Assembly (NCBI RefSeq): GCF_022712195.1
Contig: NZ_JALAGY010000069.1
Location: 1 to 39,059 of the forward strand
Length of the DNA: 39,059 nucleotides
Origin: Corynebacterium sp.
GTDB lineage: Bacteria > Actinomycetota > Actinomycetes > Mycobacteriales > Mycobacteriaceae
Reading direction: 5' to 3'
Part shown: positions 32,322-39,059 of the stretch, one piece after another
Layout of the letters: each line of letters starts with the position of its first letter
Numbering within the stretch: the stretch's first letter is position 1
Made by a program: the position numbers and the translations under genes
Notes under the pieces: generated by a model
Seen by the model: only the letters and a program-made list of their open reading frames with translations
Told to the model about the DNA's origin: nothing
Database searches by the model: none

Positions 32322-34372
32322 ACGAGCGGGAGAAGCGCACCGGCGAGCTGCTCGACAACGCCGTCGCCGCGCTCGGCGGCTCACGGCGCGACGGTCAGCG
32401 CCGGATGGCCGCGGCGGTGTCGACGGCGATCGCGGACCGTCGGCACCTGGCCGTGCAGGCCGGGACGGGCACCGGAAAGTCCCTGGCCTACCTCGTCCCC
32501 GCCCTGGAGCACGCGGTCAGCGCCGGTGAGCGGGTGGTGGTGTCCACGGCGACGATCGCCCTGCAGCGTCAGCTCGTCGACCGCGACCTTCCCCGGGTCA
32601 CCGAGGCCCTGACCGGGGACCTGGGACGCCGGCCCACCTTCGCCATCCTCAAGGGCCGCAACAACTACCTCTGCCTCAACCGGATCGGCGGCACCGGCGG
32701 CACCGGGACAGACGACGGCCCCGACGGGGCGCTCCTGGACGAGGCGGAGGTCACCGCCACCGGCGCCCAGGTCGCGCGTCTCCACGAGTGGGCTCAGGAG
32801 ACCGAGGACGGGGACCGGGACACCCTGCCCCGTGGCGTCTCCGACCGCGCCTGGCGGCAGGTGAGCGTGACCAGCCGTGAGTGCGTCGGCGCGACCCGGT
32901 GCCCCTTCGGCGACCAGTGCTTCGCCGAGGCCGCCAAGGAGAAGGCGGCGCAGTCGGACGTGGTGGTGACCAACCACGCCCTGCTGGCCATCGACGCACT
33001 GTCGGAGCAGTCGGTGCTGCCCAACCACGACACCGTGGTCATCGACGAGGCCCATGAGCTCGAGGGGCGCATCACCTCCGTCGCCACCGAGGAACTCTCC
33101 GGTGCGGCGGTCGCCATCCTCGCCCGGCGCTGTGAGAAGGTCGGCCCGGACGACTGCGCCTCCGAACTGCTCAGCGCCGGCGACGCCTGGACCGCGGGGA
33201 TCGAGGCGGCGGTCACGGCGGGCACCGCCCCTGACGGGCGGTGGACGAGTGTGCCGGCGACCCTGGCTGAACCGCTGCACGCGCTGCGCGACGCCCTGTG
33301 GAAGACCCGTTCCCGGCTCCACGGCAGCGGAGGGACGGGTGCGCCGGGCGCCTCCGACAACGACCCGGAGAAGACCGCCGAGATCTTCTCCTGCCTCTCC
33401 GCCTGCGAGGAGATGCACGACACGGTGGTGCGGATCCTCGAGGCCTCCCCCGCCGAGGCGAAGGACGCCGGTGAGGCCACCGATGCCGCCGAGGCCGCCG
33501 AGGCCACGGACTCGCTGCTCGGCGAGGACGTCGTCTGGCTCTCCGGTGACCGCCACCGCCGCAGCGTCTACGTCGCCCCGTTGAGCGTGTCCGACCTGCT
33601 CCGCGGTCGGCTGTTCGCTGACCAGACCGTGGTGCTGACCTCGGCGACACTCGCCCTGGGCGGACGGTTCACCTCGATGCTGGCCACCTGGGGACTCTCC
33701 GCGTCGAAGTGCACCACCCTCGACGTGGGCACGCCCTTCGACCCCGCCACCCACGGCATCCTCTACACCGCCCGGCACCTCCCGCCACCGGGGCGCGAGG
33801 GTGCCTCGCCGGAGTCCGTCGACGAGCTCGCCCAGCTCGTCTCCGCCGCCGGCGGCAGGACCCTGGGCCTGTTCTCCTCCAGGAGGGCCGCGGAGGCCGC
33901 CGCCAATGAACTGCGCACCCTCGTGCCCTACGAGATCCTCTGCCAGGGCGACGACTCCCTCGGCGCTCTCATCGACCGCTTCCGCGCGGAGCCGGAGACC
34001 TGCCTGTTCGGCACCCTGAGCCTGTGGCAGGGCGTCGACGTGCCCGGGCCGTCACTGTCACTGGTGGTGATCGACCGTATCCCCTTCCCCCGCCCCGACG
34101 ACCCGCTGTCGCAGGCCCGTAAGGAGGCCGTCGACGCCGCCGGGCGCAGCGGCTTCATGGAGATCGCCGCGACCCACTCGGCCCTGCTGATGGCGCAGGG
34201 CGCCGGACGCCTGCTGCGCGCCGTGGACGACCGCGGCGTGGTCGCCGTCCTGGACCAGCGTCTGGTGACGAAGCGTTACGGCTCGTTCCTCCGCGCGTCG
34301 ATGCCGCCGTTCTGGCAGACCGTCGACGGCGACACCGCCCGGGGCGCCCTGCGACGCCTGCGTGAAGGGTGA
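32318..34372 (+). CDS. dinG: DinG/YoaA-type XPD-like ATP-dependent DNA helicase
   Basis: Superfamily 2 5'-3' helicase of 684 aa. Walker A AGTGTGKS sits at residues 48–55 and the DEAH box in VIDEAHELE near 240. Between them is an iron-sulfur-type cysteine set: NYLC, then CVGATRCPFGDQC, matching XPD/DinG spacing. The second motor domain has VVLTSATLALGG, LFSSRRAAEAAA, GTLSLWQGVDVPG and the final arginine-rich QGAGRLLRAVDDRG motif. Likely resolves R-loops, D-loops or damage-stalled forks. GTG 32318 overlaps the pncB stop by 4 bp. A bulged hairpin follows the gene. Confidence 0.93.
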   Translation: MNEREKRTGELLDNAVAALGGSRRDGQRRMAAAVSTAIADRRHLAVQAGTGTGKSLAYLVPALEHAVSAGERVVVSTATIALQRQLVDRDLPRVTEALTGDLGRRPTFAILKGRNNYLCLNRIGGTGGTGTDDGPDGALLDEAEVTATGAQVARLHEWAQETEDGDRDTLPRGVSDRAWRQVSVTSRECVGATRCPFGDQCFAEAAKEKAAQSDVVVTNHALLAIDALSEQSVLPNHDTVVIDEAHELEGRITSVATEELSGAAVAILARRCEKVGPDDCASELLSAGDAWTAGIEAAVTAGTAPDGRWTSVPATLAEPLHALRDALWKTRSRLHGSGGTGAPGASDNDPEKTAEIFSCLSACEEMHDTVVRILEASPAEAKDAGEATDAAEAAEATDSLLGEDVVWLSGDRHRRSVYVAPLSVSDLLRGRLFADQTVVLTSATLALGGRFTSMLATWGLSASKCTTLDVGTPFDPATHGILYTARHLPPPGREGASPESVDELAQLVSAAGGRTLGLFSSRRAAEAAANELRTLVPYEILCQGDDSLGALIDRFRAEPETCLFGTLSLWQGVDVPGPSLSLVVIDRIPFPRPDDPLSQARKEAVDAAGRSGFMEIAATHSALLMAQGAGRLLRAVDDRGVVAVLDQRLVTKRYGSFLRASMPPFWQTVDGDTARGALRRLREG

Positions 34373-34373
34373 C

Positions 34374-34415
34374 CACACGCACCCGCCGTCCCCGGTCACG
34401 CCGGGTGCGGGTGTG
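34374..34415 (+). terminator. Possible terminator hairpin after dinG
   Basis: CACAC and GCACCCG pair with CGGGTGC and GTGTG across an imperfect loop right after the dinG stop. A GC-rich stretch, not a U-tract, follows. Confidence 0.4.
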
Positions 34416-34457
34416 ACGGCGCGGGGGAATGTGGGCGGGGTCACGCGGGGTCACGGG

Positions 34458-34463
34458 TAGGAT
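34458..34463 (+). promoter_or_regulatory. -10 box (TAGGAT) of acyl-CoA ligase gene
   Basis: TAGGAT fits TANNNT and lies about 60 nt before ATG 34525, giving a normal leader that carries the AGGAGG ribosome site, unlike the leaderless genes nearby. Confidence 0.45.
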
Positions 34464-34524
34464 TGGCCGCGAACACGACTACCGGGGACACGACGACCCC
34501 GAATTTCTGCGCAGGAGGACACAC

Positions 34525-36096
34525 ATGCCCGTCACGAGTGACCGTCCCGATGTCACCATCCCCGACGTCGGACTCCACGAGTACCTCTACGGTGACCTGT
34601 CCCCCGAGGACGAGGACCGTATCGCCGTCGTCGACCTCGCCGGCGGCACCGAGACCTCCTACGCCACGCTGCGTAGCCACGTCGACTCCGTGGCCGGCTG
34701 GCTCTCCCGCCACGGTGTCAGGAAGAACGACGTCGTCGCCCTGCACTGCCCGAACTCCGTGGAGTTCATCGTCGCCGCGCACGCGCTCTGGCGGCTCGGC
34801 GCGGTGCTGACACCGGTCCCGCTGCTCGCCTCGCCGGGCACCGTCGCCACGCAGCTGCGCGACTCCCACGCCGTGATGCTGCTGACCCTGGCGGGGCTGG
34901 GCGACGGCGGCGAGGAGGCCGCCGAGCTCGCCGGCCTGCCGTCGGACCGGCTGATCCACCTCGACACCTCCCGCGGGCTCACCCAGATGCTCGCCGAGCG
35001 CAGCACCCCGCCGTCGGTGTCCTTCGACCCGGCGACACAGCTCGCCGCGCTGCCCTACTCCTCCGGCACCACCGGCCTGCCCAAGGGGGTGCGCCTGACC
35101 CACCGCAACCTGGTGGCCAACATGGCCCAGGTCGAGAACTCCGGGCCCGTCACCCGCGACGACGTGGTCTTCGGCGTCCTGCCCTTCTTCCACATCTACG
35201 GCCTGTCCACCCTGGCCAACCTGGTGGTGCGGTTGCGGGCACGCCTGCTCACCGTCCCCCGGTTCGAGCTGAACACCTTCCTGCGCAACCACCAGAAGCA
35301 CGGGGTGACGTTCACCTTCATCGCCCCGCCGGTGGCACTGGCCCTGGCCAAGCACCCGGAGGTCGACAACTACGACCTCTCGGCGCTGCGGGGTGTGCTC
35401 TCCGGGGCCGCCGGCCTCGACAGCGAGCTCGCCACCGCCGTGGGCCAGCGGCTCGGCATCGACGTCTACCAGGGTTACGGTCTCACCGAGTCCAGCCCGG
35501 TGACCCACGTGAACACCGACAGGAGCCTCTCCCCCGGCTCCGTCGGGCGGCCGGTCGCCAACACCGAGCACAAGCTCGTCGACCCGGACTCCGGCGACGA
35601 GATCCCGGTCCCCTCCGAGGCGGGGACACTCAGCGACGCCGGCGAGCTGTGGGTCCGCGGCCCGCAGGTCATGGACGGCTACCTCGACAACCCGGAGGCC
35701 ACCGCCGAGGCACTGCCCGGCGACGGCTGGCTGCGGACCGGTGACCTGGCCCGCCAGGGCTCCTCCGGAGAGGTCTACATCGTCGACCGGCTCAAGGAGC
35801 TGATCAAGTACAAGGGCTACCAGGTCCCGCCCGCAGAGCTGGAGGCGTTGCTGCTGACCCACGAGGCCGTGGCCGACGCCGCCGTCGTCGGCGTGGCCGA
35901 CGCCGACGGTGAGGAGATCCCCAAGGCCTTCGTCGTCACCCGCGACGCCGACGCCGCCGGGGACGAGCTCAGCGAGACGCTGATCACCTTCGTCGCCGAG
36001 AACGTGGAGCCCTACAAGAAGGTCCGCGCGGTGGAGTTCGTCCGGGAGATCCCGAAGACCGCCACCGGGAAGGTTCTGCGCCGCTCACTGCTGTGA
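34525..36096 (+). CDS. AMP-forming acyl-CoA/4-coumarate-CoA ligase-like enzyme
   Basis: Adenylate-forming ligase of 523 aa. P-loop YSSGTTGLPKGVRLTHRN lies near residues 178–195. Then come the FFHIYGL motif, the GYGLTESSPV adenine-binding region, GWLRTGDLA, the YKGYQVPPAELE hinge and the catalytic Lys in KTATGKVLRR at the very C-terminus. The overall pattern is 4CL/medium- to long-chain fatty acyl-CoA ligase; the acyl substrate cannot be set from sequence (aromatic or fatty acid). A perfect AGGAGG lies 6 nt before ATG 34525. It has its own promoter. The 3' end overlaps the convergent peptidyl-tRNA hydrolase gene by 12 bp. Confidence 0.88.
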   Translation: MPVTSDRPDVTIPDVGLHEYLYGDLSPEDEDRIAVVDLAGGTETSYATLRSHVDSVAGWLSRHGVRKNDVVALHCPNSVEFIVAAHALWRLGAVLTPVPLLASPGTVATQLRDSHAVMLLTLAGLGDGGEEAAELAGLPSDRLIHLDTSRGLTQMLAERSTPPSVSFDPATQLAALPYSSGTTGLPKGVRLTHRNLVANMAQVENSGPVTRDDVVFGVLPFFHIYGLSTLANLVVRLRARLLTVPRFELNTFLRNHQKHGVTFTFIAPPVALALAKHPEVDNYDLSALRGVLSGAAGLDSELATAVGQRLGIDVYQGYGLTESSPVTHVNTDRSLSPGSVGRPVANTEHKLVDPDSGDEIPVPSEAGTLSDAGELWVRGPQVMDGYLDNPEATAEALPGDGWLRTGDLARQGSSGEVYIVDRLKELIKYKGYQVPPAELEALLLTHEAVADAAVVGVADADGEEIPKAFVVTRDADAAGDELSETLITFVAENVEPYKKVRAVEFVREIPKTATGKVLRRSLL

Positions 36097-36936
36097 ACCG
36101 GCCGAACGGGGTCGCCCGGGAGTCAGGCGGGGTCGGTGCCTGTCGAGTGCGACCACGGTGACCGAACCGGGGGCGACCTCGGTGTAGCCGGCGTCGCGCA
36201 CCACCGCGGCACCGGTGCCGGACGCGTCGCCGGCACCGTCGTCCCCGACCTCCCTCGTCTCGGCGAGGGCACGTCGCTCGGCGAACCGCCGGGCGTCGAC
36301 CTCGCAGACATGCAGCGGGAACCCTTCCTCCCGCCAACGCCGTGCACGTTCACGGTCCATGGCGGCAGCCAGCAGCATCGAGCCGTGGGCGACCTGGGCC
36401 GCGGCCTTGCCCACCGTCATCCGCAGTGAGGCGTCGACGTAGATCACCGGGTGGTCGTCCCCGACGGTCACCCCCTCGGCGTCGTCCGGCAGCGGCAGGT
36501 CCGTGCCCTCGATCTGCAGGCGGTTCACCGCCGCCGGTGTGTGCACCACCGGGCAGGGTGCGAAGGCGCGGGCCTCGGCACCGTCCACCGCCGCCGTCAC
36601 ACCCGGCAACGACTGCACGTCAGCCCACTTCTTGTTCCTCGCCCGCCGGGCGACTTTCCTGATCCGGGCGCCGTACCAGCTCACCAGCGCCCGTGCCACG
36701 TCAGAACCGTCCGTGTCGCCGGAGACGCCGTACTCGGCCCCCGCCCGGTCATCCAGGCACAGAGACACACAGGCCACCGCCGCGGCCTCCAGCAGAGCCC
36801 TGCGTGACGGCCGCGGGTCGTGCGGGACATGGAGCACCAGCGGCATCGCCTGGACGCTCAGCGGATCGTCCGGATTCTCCCCGTCCCGCTCCCCCAGCAC
36901 GGTCCTCAACCGGTCATGGGCCCGTTCGAACGACAC
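36085..36936 (-). CDS. PTH2-type peptidyl-tRNA hydrolase
   Basis: Protein of 283 aa whose C-terminal two thirds carry PTH2 (Bit1-like) features. These are MTVGKAAAQVAHGSMLLA (residues about 172–189, with the catalytic Lys and the QxAHG block), the EVDARRFAE strand and DAGYTEVAPGSVTVVAL. The N-terminal 110 residues are extra, with a VPHDPRPSRRALLEAAAVA helix of unknown role, usual in corynebacterial homologues as far as I recall. It is cytoplasmic and would recycle peptidyl-tRNA. GTG 36936 follows the serB stop directly (TGAGTG), with GGAG upstream inside serB, so it is coupled to serB. Confidence 0.82.
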   Translation of the reverse strand: MSFERAHDRLRTVLGERDGENPDDPLSVQAMPLVLHVPHDPRPSRRALLEAAAVACVSLCLDDRAGAEYGVSGDTDGSDVARALVSWYGARIRKVARRARNKKWADVQSLPGVTAAVDGAEARAFAPCPVVHTPAAVNRLQIEGTDLPLPDDAEGVTVGDDHPVIYVDASLRMTVGKAAAQVAHGSMLLAAAMDRERARRWREEGFPLHVCEVDARRFAERRALAETREVGDDGAGDASGTGAAVVRDAGYTEVAPGSVTVVALDRHRPRLTPGRPRSAGSQQ

Positions 36937-38217
36937 TCAACGCTCCAGCGGGACACGTCGGTAGCTGCCGTCCTCGAGGTCCGCGGCGTCGATCTCCTCC
37001 CGGTCGATCCCCAGCATGAACAGAACCTCGTCGAGGAAGGGGTGGTTGACGGTCGCGTCGGCGACCTCGCGGAGCGCGGGCTTGGCGTTGAAGGCGATCC
37101 CCAGGCCGGCGACGGACAGCATGGCGATGTCGTTGGCGCCGTCGCCGACGGCCACGGTCTGGTGCAGCGCGATCCCGTTGGACCAGGCGAACTCCTTCAG
37201 GCTCTCGGCCTTGACGTCCCGGTCGATGACCTGCCCGATGACCCGGCCGGTGAGCTTGCCGTCCACGATCTCCAGGGTGTTCGCGCGGTAGAAGTCCAGG
37301 CCGAGTTCCCGTGCCAGCGGTTCCAGTACCTGGACGAAGCCGCCGGAGACGGCGCCGGTACGAAAACCCAGCCGCTTGAGTGTACGGATCGTGGTCCGCG
37401 CCCCGGGGGTCAGCTGGACCATGCGGGAGACCTCGTCGATGACGGAGGCGTCCAGACCCGCCAGAGCCTTCACCCGCTCGTGCAGGGACTCGGAGAAGTC
37501 CAGTTCCCCGCGCATGGCACGCTCGGTGACCTCGGCGACCTCCGCCTCACGTCCGGCGTGGGCGGCGAGCATCTCGATGACCTCCTGCTGGATCAGCGTG
37601 GAGTCCACGTCGAAGCAGATCAGTCGCGGGGCGCGGCGGGTGAGGCCGGCCCGCTGGATGGCGATGTCCACACCGGTGGCGTGGGACACCGCGGCGAGGG
37701 CCTGGCGGAGTGCGGCACTGCCGCCGGGGCTGGGGTCTGCCGCGGTGACCTTGAGCTCGAGTCCGGTGACCGGGTAGTCGGCGATGCCGCGGATGCGGTC
37801 GATGTTCGCGCCGTGGTCGACGAGGGTCTGGCCGATCGCGGAGATGTGCTCGGCGGTCACGGGGTTGCCCAGGACGATGACGGCGTGGGTGGAGCGTGCA
37901 CGGCTGCCCTGGAGTTCGTCGTCGACGTCGAGGGTGACGGTCATCTCGCGGCCGGCGAGTTCATCGGTCAGTGCCTGCCGCATGGCTTCGGTGCTGCCGG
38001 CGACGACCCCGATGTAGGCGGCGAGGTTCAGTGTGCCGCGGAAGTTGGCCTGTTCGACGTCCAGGAGTTGGACGCCGTGGTCGGCGAGGATGCGGAAGAA
38101 GTCCGCGGAGACTCCGGGGGCGTCGGGTCCGGTGACGGTGACGACGCCGGGCGACAGGCCGGGGGCGAGGCTGACGGTGAGGTGACGGGGCGAGTTGGGC
38201 TGGTCCACGGGACCCAT
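36937..38217 (-). CDS. serB: Phosphoserine phosphatase with N-terminal ACT domains
   Basis: Last step of serine biosynthesis, 426 aa. Two ACT-like regulatory domains (about residues 10–90 and 105–180; TGPDAPGVSADFFRILADHG marks the first) precede the HAD domain. The latter has the nucleophile motif CFDVDSTLI, EVIEMLAAHAG, SGGFVQVLEPLA (motif II Ser) and VAVGDGANDIAML (motif III/IV). ATG 38217 is taken; GTG 38208 (DQPNSPRHL) is equally possible. Feedback control by serine through the ACT domains is known for mycobacterial SerB2. A ctaD terminator lies just upstream. Confidence 0.93.
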   Translation of the reverse strand: MGPVDQPNSPRHLTVSLAPGLSPGVVTVTGPDAPGVSADFFRILADHGVQLLDVEQANFRGTLNLAAYIGVVAGSTEAMRQALTDELAGREMTVTLDVDDELQGSRARSTHAVIVLGNPVTAEHISAIGQTLVDHGANIDRIRGIADYPVTGLELKVTAADPSPGGSAALRQALAAVSHATGVDIAIQRAGLTRRAPRLICFDVDSTLIQQEVIEMLAAHAGREAEVAEVTERAMRGELDFSESLHERVKALAGLDASVIDEVSRMVQLTPGARTTIRTLKRLGFRTGAVSGGFVQVLEPLARELGLDFYRANTLEIVDGKLTGRVIGQVIDRDVKAESLKEFAWSNGIALHQTVAVGDGANDIAMLSVAGLGIAFNAKPALREVADATVNHPFLDEVLFMLGIDREEIDAADLEDGSYRRVPLER

Positions 38218-38245
38218 TCTTCCATGCAGGGCCTCAGACGAGAAC

Positions 38246-38275
38246 AGCCGCACCCCGCGTAGTTGGGGTGCGGCT
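38246..38275 (-). terminator. Intrinsic terminator of ctaD
   Basis: A perfect 11-bp stem, AGCCGCACCCC with GGGGTGCGGCT, and an 8-nt loop lie 18 bp after the ctaD stop on the minus strand. The hairpin is followed by GTTCTCGTCT. It separates ctaD from serB. Confidence 0.75.
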
Positions 38276-38293
38276 GTGCCGGGAGGACGGTGT

Positions 38294-39059
<766 letters not shown>

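Noticed and set aside
32381..33778. 465-codon minus-strand frame opposite dinG
   Set aside because: Antisense to the helicase core with Walker and DEAH motifs; Gly/Val/Asp-rich shadow sequence.

Overview
The window is a high-GC actinobacterial chromosome segment, most likely from a high-GC Corynebacterium. This is a genus-level inference. It rests on an LdtMt2-type L,D-transpeptidase lipoprotein, a DtxR-type iron box, a ctaD–serB neighbourhood, many leaderless promoters, and a block laid out like M. tuberculosis Rv1329c–Rv1343c (dinG, pncB, clpS, DUF2017, P1 hydrolase, rhomboid, murI, MBL hydrolase, rph, rdgB, DUF3817, small membrane protein).

Left part (1–14900), core-like and GC-rich. An efeUOB iron-uptake operon sits behind a DtxR-like operator. 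It is followed by a flavin reductase, an L,D-transpeptidase lipoprotein, tRNA-Lys(CTT) with a clear promoter and terminator, an MFS exporter, a holin-like membrane protein, an AbrB-type membrane protein, DUF3618, a Bcp peroxiredoxin, a DedA protein, a two-component system, a Tat-exported neutral ceramidase and a small lipoprotein.

Middle part (about 14900–22480), an accessory island, visibly more AT-rich and full of mobile-element debris. It holds an IS3-family element with an amber mutation in orfB, a second truncated IS3 copy, and traces that look like IS1380 and IS110 transposases. Between them lie two parallel cassettes. Each has a proline-rich linker followed by a glycine-rich hydrophobic hairpin (candidate membrane-acting toxin C-terminus), then a small multi-spanning membrane protein (candidate immunity protein), then a soluble protein of about 175–185 aa. 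The linker is shared nearly identically between the cassettes (36-bp exact repeat at its start). The first cassette has lost its 5' end to the IS. The second looks like an orphan, frameshifted C-terminal module. An LpqN-like lipoprotein follows. tRNA-Leu(TAG) closes the island. I regard this two-copy toxin/immunity-like locus as the most novel item here.

Right part (22480–39059), core again. It runs from the small membrane protein and DUF3817 gene, through M20 amidohydrolase, rdgB, rph, MBL hydrolase, murI, rhomboid, P1 peptidase, DUF2017 and clpS (all minus), to divergent pncB–dinG, an AMP-forming acyl-CoA ligase, a PTH2-type peptidyl-tRNA hydrolase, serB, and the 3' part of ctaD at the edge. 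Compared with M. tuberculosis, mec-cysO-cysM is absent between the P1 hydrolase and the rhomboid. Many single genes start 6–8 nt after a TANNNT -10 box, so they are probably transcribed without a leader.
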